Translations under genes and position numbers: made by a program | In this document: positions 34,611 to 42,523 of the stretch, one piece after another | How the letters are laid out: each line of letters opens with the position of its first letter | Position numbering within the stretch: position 1 is the stretch's first letter | NCBI GenBank assembly: GCA_021371795.1 | Contig: JAJFVK010000013.1 | Location: forward strand, 62,001-126,000 | From: Planctomycetaceae bacterium | GTDB taxonomy: Bacteria; Planctomycetota; Phycisphaerae; Sedimentisphaerales; UBA12454 | Length of the DNA: 64,000 nt | Direction of reading: 5' to 3' | Notes under the pieces: model-generated | Database searches by the model: none | Seen by the model: the letters and a program-made list of their open reading frames with translations, nothing else | What the model was told of the DNA's origin: nothing

Positions 34611-35753
34611 ATGTTGGAAGAAAACAAAAACTCGGCAACTACTGATTTATTAAAGTATGACTCGTCTATGCTTAACATCATTCTCGAGAATCTGCCCTGC
34701 ATGGCGATGATTCTAAGGAGGGATGCACGCCAGATAGTATATTCCAATGCCGCCGCCAGACAAGCCGGCGCAATCCCCGGCGAAAAGTGTTACGAAACTT
34801 TCGCGCAGCGCCGCGAACCATGTCCGTTTTGCCTTGTCGCCGACGCTTTCAACTCCAATAATAGCAAAAAAAGCGAAATAGAACACGAGGGCAAATGGTA
34901 CGAATGCAGATGGATTCCGCTCACTAACGATTTATATTTGCATTACATATTCGACATTACCGACCACAAGAAAACTGAAGAAAATTTACGCAGAAGCAAT
35001 GAAGCGCTGATAATCAAAACCGAACAAACCACAGAATTAGCCCTCGAATCTCAAAAAGCTAATTCCATCAAAAATAACTTTCTGGCGGCTATGAGCCACG
35101 AATTGAGAACGCCGTTAAATTCCGTAATAGGCTTCAGCGAAATACTCATGCTGGAACTTGCCGACGAGCAAAAAATATATGCCGAGCTGATTTACAGCGG
35201 CGGGCAGCGCCTTTTGCTTTTAATCAGTGATATCCTCGACCTTTCCAGAATCGAATCTGAAAAAATAAATCTGAAAATCGAGCAGTGTTCTCTAAACAAA
35301 ATAATCGAACAGCTTGAATATATGATGAGGCCGTTTGCCGACGAAAAAAAACTCGAGTTCAAAATCAACATATCCGGCAAACTTCCTGAAAACATCTCAA
35401 CCGATTCAGACAGGTTGAAACAATGTGTCGCAAATGTTGTCAGCAACGCGATTAAATTCACCGAAAATGGACACGTCTTTGTAAACATCTCAACTATTGA
35501 ACGCGGCGAAAATATGTTTGTCGTTTTTGAAGTGGAAGACACAGGAATAGGTATCGCGTCTGAATTTCACGAACAAATATTCGAATCGTTTGTTCAGGAA
35601 GATGGAACCATGTCCAGAAGATATGGCGGAGTAGGTCTGGGCTTGACGATAAGCAAAAAGCTGGCAAAACTTCTCGGCGGAAACATTACATTAAAAAGTG
35701 AAAAACAAAAAGGCTCGACATTCAAAATCACACTGCCGATTAATATTGAATAA
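34611..35753 (+). CDS. Cytoplasmic PAS-domain sensor histidine kinase
   Basis: A 380-residue kinase. The PAS domain (about 18-120) has cysteines in a CYETFAQRREPCPFC cluster that could hold a metal or sense redox. A short coiled coil leads to HisKA with the H box SHELRTPLNSVIGFSEIL (His near 162). The HATPase_c domain has N box VSNAIKF and G boxes EDTGIGI and GGVGLGLTISKKL. No membrane segment is present, so it senses an internal signal. No response regulator is adjacent, so it is an orphan kinase here. Confidence 0.92.
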   Translation: MLEENKNSATTDLLKYDSSMLNIILENLPCMAMILRRDARQIVYSNAAARQAGAIPGEKCYETFAQRREPCPFCLVADAFNSNNSKKSEIEHEGKWYECRWIPLTNDLYLHYIFDITDHKKTEENLRRSNEALIIKTEQTTELALESQKANSIKNNFLAAMSHELRTPLNSVIGFSEILMLELADEQKIYAELIYSGGQRLLLLISDILDLSRIESEKINLKIEQCSLNKIIEQLEYMMRPFADEKKLEFKINISGKLPENISTDSDRLKQCVANVVSNAIKFTENGHVFVNISTIERGENMFVVFEVEDTGIGIASEFHEQIFESFVQEDGTMSRRYGGVGLGLTISKKLAKLLGGNITLKSEKQKGSTFKITLPINIE

Positions 35754-35797
35754 TCTTCGACAGCCGAACTTTGCAAAAGCGAAAATAACGCCGGCGT

Positions 35798-36127
35798 TTA
35801 GGACCGTCTGAAAACCGCCACGATACTTTCAACTTCAACAACAAACAATCTATTGTCCCCTTCGAAATCAACCGGTATCGCGCCTTTGGGATTAAACAAA
35901 ACTTTGTCGTATTGCTTGAGCGGTATCTCGGGCATATTTTCGACCTCCGCAGAAACTGCAACCACCCTGCCGGTTATCGTTGGAATCTCAATATTGTCCG
36001 GCAGCTTGATACCGCCTCTGGTTTCTTTTTTATCTTCGTCTTTGCGAATAAGAACTCGTTTACCAATAGGCTCTACGGTTTCAATCGGTTTTGAATCTGA
36101 ACTAATTGCTTCATTATCCAACGACAT
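35798..36127 (-). CDS. GroES-like co-chaperonin, orphan
   Basis: A 109-residue protein of the Cpn10 fold. PIGKRVLIRKDEDKK leads to a mobile loop (ETRGGIKLPDN) with the GGI(x)L element that contacts GroEL, then TGRVVAV and the closing VVEVESIVAVF. About 17 extra residues precede the domain. It is somewhat divergent from standard GroES and no groEL gene is next to it. It may be an additional GroES paralogue. Confidence 0.82.
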   Translation of the reverse strand: MSLDNEAISSDSKPIETVEPIGKRVLIRKDEDKKETRGGIKLPDNIEIPTITGRVVAVSAEVENMPEIPLKQYDKVLFNPKGAIPVDFEGDNRLFVVEVESIVAVFRRS

Positions 36128-36411
36128 CTGAATATCACCATTTTTAATTTAACAGCATTTTTGTTATTTGCATCTTTAAAACTGCTATCATTTCGGATAA
36201 AACGCTACCGAAATTTAACATTATTTCACAGCTATAACTTCTTTAATAATAGCACGATACAACTTTTCGTATTGTTTGTCCAGAGATAAATATCCCTGTT
36301 TAACACGAATTTTTGGACAAAAATATAAAATGCTTTCTTTTATCTTGAATTTGTTAATAATTTTCTAATGTAAAGTCGAACAAATCGCCGAATATAAAGT
36401 ATAAAATAATG

Positions 36412-36481
36412 AAATCTTCTTCTTCCTCCTCCTGCGAGCAGTTAGCGTTTCTTCACCGGGCGCGACTGCTCGTTTTTTTTT
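36412..36481 (+). ncRNA. Candidate small RNA or leader attenuator with an anti-Shine-Dalgarno tract
   Basis: A pyrimidine tract CTTCTTCTTCCTCCTCCTG (36415-36433) is followed by an intrinsic terminator: CGAGCAGT (36435-36442) pairs with ACTGCTCG (36465-36472), then nine T. A TATAAA-rich -10-like region lies near 36400. The transcript would be about 70 bases, either an independent small RNA with a CCUCCUCC seed or a terminated leader of the following gene. The rest of the 384-base spacer 36128-36511 shows no gene. Confidence 0.5.
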
Positions 36482-36511
36482 ATCACCTTATATAAAAAGA
36501 AAGTAGGTAAA

Positions 36512-37504
36512 ATGCACAAAATAGCTAAAACAAATTTCTATGTAATCGTAATTTTATCAATGTTCTGCTTGTTCGGTTGCGACACTCGCGAAAAATCCTC
36601 CCTAAAATCCGATTCTTTCACCATAGCTGTGCTGCCGGATACACAGATTTATTCGGAGAAATACCCTAATATTTTTCTTGCCCAGACTAACTGGATAGCA
36701 AAAAATGCAGTTGCATTAAAATTGTTATGTGTAGTTCAGGAAGGCGACATCGTTAATAATGACATTGAATACCAGTGGCAAAATGCTGACAAGGCCATAT
36801 CAGTTCTTGATAAGAATAAAATACCTTACTGCATAGCCATAGGAAACCACGACTGCGTAGATTACAAACACAACAAGAGAAATTCGGATAATTTTAATAA
36901 ATATTTCGGAACAAAAAGAATCGCAAACAAAAAATGGTATGGCGGCAGCCTGAACAATCAGTCTGAAAATTCATATTATTTTTTCGAATCTGCCGGCAAA
37001 AAAATAATGGTTCTGTGCCTTGAGTTCGGCCCGCGTGATGAAGTGCTCGACTGGGCGAACCAGCTTGCCGAAAAATACGCAGACAGGCATATAATAGTAG
37101 TTACACACGGATATATGAATAATGACGATACCAGGCTTAGTCCAGGCGATAACCATAACCCCCATGACTATCTGAAAGAAGCCAACGATGGTGAGGATAT
37201 GTGGGAAAAATTTGTTCGCAGACACAACAACATTTTCCTCGTTCTTAGCGGCCACGTTGTTGGCGACGGCAACGGAAAACTTACCAGCTATTCAGATGAC
37301 AAAACCAAAGTAACACAAATTCTGGCCAACTATCAGATGAAAGAAAACGGCGGAAATGGATGGCTTCGGCTAATGAAGTTTGTTCCTGCCGAAGATAAAA
37401 TTGCCGTGGAAACATATTCGCCATATCTAAAAGAATACAGCAAAGACCCAAATAACAGCTTTACGGTTGAAGATGTCGGACTGTTCAAAAAAGCGGCAAA
37501 CTAA
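36512..37504 (+). CDS. Lipoprotein metallophosphoesterase
   Basis: A 330-residue protein. The signal peptide ends in lipobox LFGC (Cys 23). The calcineurin-like core has LPDTQIYS, QEGDIVNN, AIGNHD, VTHGYMN and LSGHVVGDG as metal-binding motifs. It is probably an outer-surface or periplasmic phosphohydrolase. The substrate is unknown. It is preceded by a terminator-like hairpin that ends 30 bases before the ATG, so expression may depend on readthrough. Confidence 0.87.
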   Translation: MHKIAKTNFYVIVILSMFCLFGCDTREKSSLKSDSFTIAVLPDTQIYSEKYPNIFLAQTNWIAKNAVALKLLCVVQEGDIVNNDIEYQWQNADKAISVLDKNKIPYCIAIGNHDCVDYKHNKRNSDNFNKYFGTKRIANKKWYGGSLNNQSENSYYFFESAGKKIMVLCLEFGPRDEVLDWANQLAEKYADRHIIVVTHGYMNNDDTRLSPGDNHNPHDYLKEANDGEDMWEKFVRRHNNIFLVLSGHVVGDGNGKLTSYSDDKTKVTQILANYQMKENGGNGWLRLMKFVPAEDKIAVETYSPYLKEYSKDPNNSFTVEDVGLFKKAAN

Positions 37505-37540
37505 ACGCCTGCAATAAACGCAGAGTAATACAGGCAAGTA

Positions 37541-39958
37541 TTACTCTGCTGCTTCTTTTTTATCTTTGGTCGGTTTAGCGGTTTTCTTCGCGGCAGTTTT
37601 CTTTTCTCTGCCGAGCAGTTGGTCCGCTTGTTCGAGATTCTTCGGCGGCCATAGGCCTTTGGCCTGCAAATCTTTCAACTCGTCGATTTTTTTCATACTG
37701 ACAATCGTTCTGCACCGCGGGAATTTATTGCATCCCATAAACGGCCCCTTTTTGCTCTGACGTATCACAAGCTCGCCAGTCTGGCATTTATAGCATTTTA
37801 TGCCTGTCGGCTCGGCCGGTGGTGCCGGTGGAAGAACTGCGCCAGTCTTGTCAATCTTCATAATGGTTTTGCAATTCGGATAATCCGAACAGCCTAAGAA
37901 TGCGCCGAACCTGCCGTTTTTTTTAATCATTGGTTTGCCGCACTTATCGCATTTATGTTCTGTTACTTCATCGACAATCATCTTGCCGGCCTTATCACAA
38001 GGCGACGCAAACTTGCAATCAGGATAAGCCGAGCAACTCAAGAACTTACCGTTCTTGCCAAATCTGTAAACTAATTCTTTATCGCACTTGGGACACTTAT
38101 ATTCGCTCGGCGTAGTTTCGGCTTTTGCGTGAACCATTTCCTTGCCGGCGTTTTCGAGGTCTTTTTTGAACGGCCCGTAAAACTCGTTCAAAACATTTAT
38201 CCAGTTCAAATGCTGTTCTTCAATTTTGTCGAGCTGCTCTTCCATATAACGTGTGAACGCCATATCCATAATTTTCGGGAAGAACTCGCTCAATTTATCT
38301 GTAACAACTTCGCCGATGTCCGTCGGATGAAATTGTCTTTCAAGCTGTTCGACGTAGCCACGGTCCTGAATGGTGCTGATAATCGACGCATAAGTACTTG
38401 GTCTGCCGATGCCTTCCTTTTCGAGCGATTTAACAAGCGATGCTTCGTTATATCTGGCAGGCGGTTTTGTGAAATGCTGCTCCGCATTAATATCAAGCGC
38501 GGCAACCTTATCGCCCTGCTTCAACGGGGGCAATTGCTGTTCAGCCGAGCCTGTGTACCAGACTTTCGTAAAGCCGTCGAACACAAGCACGCGTCCCTGC
38601 GCCTTATAAGTGCATTTACCAACAGACGTATCGGCTGCAATCTCAAGCGTCGTCGTGTTCCATTGCGCCGCTGCCATTTGCGAAGCGATAAACCTTCGCC
38701 AAATCAGTTGATACAATTTAAACTGCTCTTCCGTGAGCAAATCTTTTATATCTTCGGGCACGATATCAACATCTGTCGGCCTGATAGCTTCGTGAGCCTG
38801 CTGGGCATTTTTGCCGGATGCGTAGATGTTCGGTTTTTCGGGCACATAACTCGCGCCGATATTATTACCGATATATTTTCTCGCCTCATTTACCGCGTCA
38901 GGCGAAAGATGCGTGCTGTCGGTACGCATATAAGTAATCAAACCCAAAGCACCCATCGAGCCGAGGTCTATACCTTCATATAACTGCTGGGCGATTCGCA
39001 TTGTTCGTTTGGCCGCGAAGCCCATACGATTCGACGCAGACTGCTGAAGCGTCGATGTAATAAACGGCGGCGACGGACGTGAACTCGAACTTTTCACCTG
39101 AATATCGCTGATGACAAAATTCGCGTTGCGCAAGGCCTCGTGAATTTTTTTAGACTGCTCGGCGTTATCCGCCGCATAAGGTTTTCCGTCAACGGTTGCC
39201 AGATCGGCTTTGAATGAACTGCGTTCTGCGAGCCATTCTTGCTGCTGGGCAAGCGTCGGGCCTTTATCTTTTTCGTCTTTGGCCTGTGTGAATTCCTGCC
39301 ATTGTTCGGAGTATTCTTTTTGTTTGGCAATCTGACTTGTGAACACAGCGGGTATGAGCCAATATTCGACCGGAACAAATGCGCGAATTTCGCGTTCACG
39401 GTCAACAATTATTTTCACGGCGACAGACTGCACGCGTCCTGCTGAAAGCCCTCGCGCAACTTTTTTCCAGAGCAGCGGACTAATCTGATAGCCCACGATT
39501 CGGTCGAGTATTCTTCGCGCCTGCTGGGCCATAACTTTATCGATATCGATTTTGCCTGGATTGGCGAACGCCTGTTCGATTGCCTTTTTTGTGATCTCGT
39601 TAAAAACCACACGATTTGTTTTTTCGTCATCGACGCCGAGCACCTGCGAAAGATGCCATGCGATGGCTTCTCCTTCGCGATCCAAGTCTGTCGCCAGATA
39701 TAACCGCTTGCAATGTTTGGCCTCGGCTTTCAAAGTCGCGACAAGTTTTTTTCTGCCCGCAGTGATTTCGTATGTAGGCTCGAAATTGTTCTCTATATCA
39801 ACGCTGATGCCCTTTGAAGGCAGGTCGCGGACGTGTCCCATCGACGCATGGACGATAAAATCGCTGCCAAGATATTTATTTATAGTTTTCGCCTTGGCCG
39901 GCGATTCAACAATAACAAGATTCTTTCCCGATGATTCTTTTGAAGTATTTTTTGCCAT
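37541..39958 (-). CDS. topA: DNA topoisomerase I
   Basis: About 805 residues of type IA topoisomerase. The Toprim domain has LVIVESPAKAKTINKYLG and ATDLDREGEAIAWHL. The catalytic tyrosine is in GLITYMRTDSTHLS. Three C-terminal four-cysteine zinc modules follow (CPKC..., CDKCGKP..., CYKCQTG...) and a Lys-rich tail. It relaxes negative supercoils. I chose the ATG of MAKNTSKESSGK. An in-frame start 25 codons upstream would add a hydrophobic stretch foreign to the family. Confidence 0.96.
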   Translation of the reverse strand: MAKNTSKESSGKNLVIVESPAKAKTINKYLGSDFIVHASMGHVRDLPSKGISVDIENNFEPTYEITAGRKKLVATLKAEAKHCKRLYLATDLDREGEAIAWHLSQVLGVDDEKTNRVVFNEITKKAIEQAFANPGKIDIDKVMAQQARRILDRIVGYQISPLLWKKVARGLSAGRVQSVAVKIIVDREREIRAFVPVEYWLIPAVFTSQIAKQKEYSEQWQEFTQAKDEKDKGPTLAQQQEWLAERSSFKADLATVDGKPYAADNAEQSKKIHEALRNANFVISDIQVKSSSSRPSPPFITSTLQQSASNRMGFAAKRTMRIAQQLYEGIDLGSMGALGLITYMRTDSTHLSPDAVNEARKYIGNNIGASYVPEKPNIYASGKNAQQAHEAIRPTDVDIVPEDIKDLLTEEQFKLYQLIWRRFIASQMAAAQWNTTTLEIAADTSVGKCTYKAQGRVLVFDGFTKVWYTGSAEQQLPPLKQGDKVAALDINAEQHFTKPPARYNEASLVKSLEKEGIGRPSTYASIISTIQDRGYVEQLERQFHPTDIGEVVTDKLSEFFPKIMDMAFTRYMEEQLDKIEEQHLNWINVLNEFYGPFKKDLENAGKEMVHAKAETTPSEYKCPKCDKELVYRFGKNGKFLSCSAYPDCKFASPCDKAGKMIVDEVTEHKCDKCGKPMIKKNGRFGAFLGCSDYPNCKTIMKIDKTGAVLPPAPPAEPTGIKCYKCQTGELVIRQSKKGPFMGCNKFPRCRTIVSMKKIDELKDLQAKGLWPPKNLEQADQLLGREKKTAAKKTAKPTKDKKEAAE

Positions 39959-40101
39959 AAGATATGGACAAATACAGATTAATGGCAATATTGTCAAGAA
40001 AAATGATTTTTTATCACCCCTTATTTTTTTCAAAAAAATGCTAATTTTGCAAACACACCCGAATTTTATTTCGTATATTTTTAATGAATGGGAGGTGTAA
40101 T

Positions 40102-40311
40102 ATGAATATGTTATTAAAAGAATGGGATGGCAAAATGCAAAGACACGAACACAGTATTCACAATTTATTTCACAATGAAGCGTTTTGGGCTGCTGCGATA
40201 ATCAGTTTTATACTGATTTCTATGGTACTTCTGGCGATTTTTGCACCTAATACGGGTCCGCATACTAATTTTCCAACACCATTTGGACCATACCCGTATT
40301 ACAATTGGTAA
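40102..40311 (+). CDS. Small single-pass membrane protein
   Basis: A 69-residue protein from the ATG following GGGAGG (40091-40096). A His-rich amphipathic N-terminus precedes one membrane helix (AAAIISFILISMVLLAIFA, about 32-50). A Pro/Tyr/Asn-rich tail (PFGPYPYYNW) follows. The function is unknown. A strong terminator follows within 30 bases, which supports expression as a monocistron. Confidence 0.75.
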   Translation: MNMLLKEWDGKMQRHEHSIHNLFHNEAFWAAAIISFILISMVLLAIFAPNTGPHTNFPTPFGPYPYYNW

Positions 40312-40339
40312 CCTTATTTTGAAAGGGTTTTTTTAGAAC

Positions 40340-40379
40340 AATGGCATTTCCCGCGCGAAGGGGAAATGCCATTTTTTTT
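40340..40379. terminator. Intrinsic terminator shared by the small membrane protein gene and rdgB
   Basis: AATGGCATTTCCC pairs with GGGAAATGCCATT over 13 bp, with an eight-base T-tract on the plus strand that overlaps the rdgB stop region. It clearly terminates plus-strand transcription. Confidence 0.92.
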
Positions 40380-41022
40380 ATAGTAATTTTTGAAGCAGAG
40401 GTTTTAGATTCTCTATGGCCTGACCACGATGTGAAATTTTATTTTTTTCATCTGAAGCAAGCTCCGCAACTGTCTTTTTCATATCCGGAACGTAAAAAAC
40501 CGGGTCATATCCAAAACCATTTGTGCCCTGCTCTTGTCGGATTATCACGCCTTCGATGGTACCGAAAGTTTCGATAAGCGATTTTTCAGGACTGGCAAGA
40601 CACAAATGACAAACAAATCTGGCGGTTCGTTTTTCATCCGGCACATCTTTGAGCATGTCCAAAAGTTTGGCCATATTTTTATGGTCGAGCAGTGTTCTGT
40701 TTTTATGTTCTGACCCCGCCAAAGTGTTGGCAGGGCTAACCACCGAACTGAATCTTGCGCTGTTTACGCCCGGTGCGCCATCGAGAGCGTCAACCATCAG
40801 CCCTGAATCATCCGCAAGCGTCCAAAGGCCGGTCTGCTTTGCGTATCCGAGGGCTTTTTTGCGCGCATTTTCAGCGAAAGTTTTGCCATCCTCTTCGACT
40901 TCTGTTACGCCCGGAAAATCCGCAAGACTTTGCCATTCAACATTAAAATCGAGCATCTCGGATAATTCCTTGAGCTTGCCTTGATTGGTTGTAGCGACCA
41001 AGATTTTTGAAGTTTTTCCCAT
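40378..41022 (-). CDS. rdgB: Non-canonical purine NTP pyrophosphatase (RdgB/HAM1)
   Basis: A 214-residue protein with the family signatures ILVATTNQGKLKEL, EEDGKTFAENARKKA, LADDSGLMVDALDGAPGVNS and the C-terminal SHRGQAIENLKPLL. It hydrolyses dITP, XTP and similar nucleotides to the monophosphate, keeping them out of DNA and RNA. A short acidic or Lys-rich insert (AGSEHKNRTLLDHKNMAK) is specific to this protein. The 60 bases upstream carry a family B repeat. Confidence 0.94.
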   Translation of the reverse strand: MGKTSKILVATTNQGKLKELSEMLDFNVEWQSLADFPGVTEVEEDGKTFAENARKKALGYAKQTGLWTLADDSGLMVDALDGAPGVNSARFSSVVSPANTLAGSEHKNRTLLDHKNMAKLLDMLKDVPDEKRTARFVCHLCLASPEKSLIETFGTIEGVIIRQEQGTNGFGYDPVFYVPDMKKTVAELASDEKNKISHRGQAIENLKPLLQKLL

Positions 41023-41054
41023 TTAAAGAACCAAGAGAATAATTTTTTATTTTT

Positions 41055-41081
41055 CACCACAGAGACGCAGAGGACACAGAG
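41055..41081 (+). repeat. Dispersed repeat family B, left arm around the GxxExxY gene
   Basis: CACCACAGAGACGCAGAGGA and the following CACAGAG match the inverted copy at 41472-41498 at 23 of 27 positions. The arm ends one base before the GxxExxY stop codon. Confidence 0.85.
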
Positions 41082-41082
41082 A

Positions 41083-41457
41083 TTATAAAATAAATCTTTT
41101 GATGCCTTCTTTTAAAAGCGGAACATTAAAATTTATTAAAAGGCCTGTGTGAATATCGGCCAACTTCATATATGTCAAAATTTGTGCTTCGTGTATTGGC
41201 ACAATCGTCTCAACAGATTTTAACTCGACAATCAACTTATCTTCGATTAACAAATCTATTCGATAATCGCAATCAAGAGGTATATTTTTATATTTTACAG
41301 GAAGCGCCTTTTGAGTTGTATGATGTATATTGTTAGCCAACAATTCAAATGAAAGGCACCTTTCATACGCAGATTCCAACAAACCCGGCCCAAGATTTCG
41401 ATGAACTTCTATCGCACAACCTATCACTTTGCCTGATAATTCATCATAATCTTTCAT
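41083..41457 (-). CDS. GxxExxY protein
   Basis: A 124-residue protein with the naming motif GPGLLESAYE at about 23-32. Further family features are LPVKYKNIPLDCDYRIDLLIEDKLIVELK and HEAQILTYMKL. The conserved D..L....VELK pattern resembles a PD-(D/E)XK nuclease core, but the function of the family is not established. The gene is isolated and enclosed by an imperfect 27-bp inverted repeat, which suggests a mobile cassette. Confidence 0.92.
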   Translation of the reverse strand: MKDYDELSGKVIGCAIEVHRNLGPGLLESAYERCLSFELLANNIHHTTQKALPVKYKNIPLDCDYRIDLLIEDKLIVELKSVETIVPIHEAQILTYMKLADIHTGLLINFNVPLLKEGIKRFIL

Positions 41458-41471
41458 TTTATATATATTAC

Positions 41472-41498
41472 CTCTGTGAACTCTGTGCCTCTGTGGTG
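41472..41498 (-). repeat. Dispersed repeat family B, right arm around the GxxExxY gene
   Basis: CTCTGTGAACTCTGTGCCTC and the following TGTGGTG form the inverted partner of 41055-41081. It lies between the GxxExxY start and the argF stop. Confidence 0.85.
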
Positions 41499-41521
41499 AG
41501 AGTAGTTCTCTACTATCTTTT

Positions 41522-42433
41522 TTAGCTCAAAAGTTTCTTTAAAAGCGCACGCTGGAAATGCAGGCGGTTTTCCGCTTCATCGAAAACAATCGAGTTCGGA
41601 CATTCCATCGCTTCATCAGAAATTTCCAGGCCGCGATACGCCGGCAGGCAGTGCATAATTTTCGCATCAGGAGCCAAAGACAAAAGCTTTGCGTCAACAG
41701 CAAAGCCCTGAAAATCAGCGATGCGTTTTTGCTTTTCATCTTCCTGCCCCATACTGACCCATGTGTCAGTATAAATCACCTGGGCATCTTTAACCGCTTG
41801 CGCGGGACTATTCATCTGCGTTGTTGTATCCGGAGTAATTTCATTTGTACGCACGACTGATTCGTTATCAAGCTCATAACCTTTCGGCGAAGCAATAACT
41901 AATTTCATTTTCAGCTTCGCGCAGACAAACGCCAGTGAACGCGCAACATTATTGCCGTCGCCGATATATGCGATTTTCACGCCTTCGAGTTTTCCAAAAT
42001 GTTCACGAACCGTCATAATATCCGCCATCGCCTGACACGGATGCGACCAGTCCGTCAGTGCGTTGATGACGGGAATATTGGCATAGTTAGCAAGCTCAAC
42101 AACAGTGTCGTGCGCGAAAGTGCGAGCCATAATGCCGTTGGCCATACGGTCGAGAACACGAGCCATATCTTTTATCGGTTCACGTTTGCCGATTCCGCCA
42201 ATGTCTTCGGGCTTGACATAAATCGGACTGCCGCCAAGCTGCGACATCGCAATCTGGAAACTCATCCGCGTCCGCAAGCTCGGCTTTTCAAAAAGCATAA
42301 CAAGACTCTTGCCGGCAAGACAGAGGTCCCGATTACCCTTCTTGTAAAACTTCTTGAGAGAGTCGCTCAACTCCAAAAGTTCAAGCAACTCTTCTGTTTG
42401 GCAACTGCTAATCGATAAAAAGTCTTTCATCAT
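41522..42433 (-). CDS. argF: Ornithine carbamoyltransferase
   Basis: A 303-residue enzyme with the carbamoyl-phosphate loop EKPSLRTRMSFQ, HPCQAMAD, and the ornithine-side HCLPAYRG. It makes citrulline from ornithine and carbamoyl phosphate. It is the third gene of argB-argD-argF. The 90-base gap to argD holds a family B repeat array. The next argF-side DNA is a repeat-bracketed cassette. Confidence 0.95.
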   Translation of the reverse strand: MMKDFLSISSCQTEELLELLELSDSLKKFYKKGNRDLCLAGKSLVMLFEKPSLRTRMSFQIAMSQLGGSPIYVKPEDIGGIGKREPIKDMARVLDRMANGIMARTFAHDTVVELANYANIPVINALTDWSHPCQAMADIMTVREHFGKLEGVKIAYIGDGNNVARSLAFVCAKLKMKLVIASPKGYELDNESVVRTNEITPDTTTQMNSPAQAVKDAQVIYTDTWVSMGQEDEKQKRIADFQGFAVDAKLLSLAPDAKIMHCLPAYRGLEISDEAMECPNSIVFDEAENRLHFQRALLKKLLS

Positions 42434-42439
42434 ACACCA

Positions 42440-42516
42440 TTAGCCACAGAGTAAACATTATTTTAGCCACAGAGTTCACATATCCGCAGGACGCCTTGCG
42501 GCGGAACACAGAGACT
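42440..42516. repeat. Family B repeat remnants in the argD-argF gap
   Basis: It has two AGCCACAGAGT units, a short CCGCAGG/CCTTGCGG hairpin and an AACACAGAGAC unit. It occupies nearly the whole argD-argF spacer without breaking the operon. Confidence 0.7.
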
Positions 42517-42523
42517 ATTATTT

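Noticed and set aside
38129-38983. Long open frame (284 codons) on the plus strand
   Set aside because: It lies entirely antisense within topA, whose protein is complete and conserved. The antisense product has no recognisable domain.
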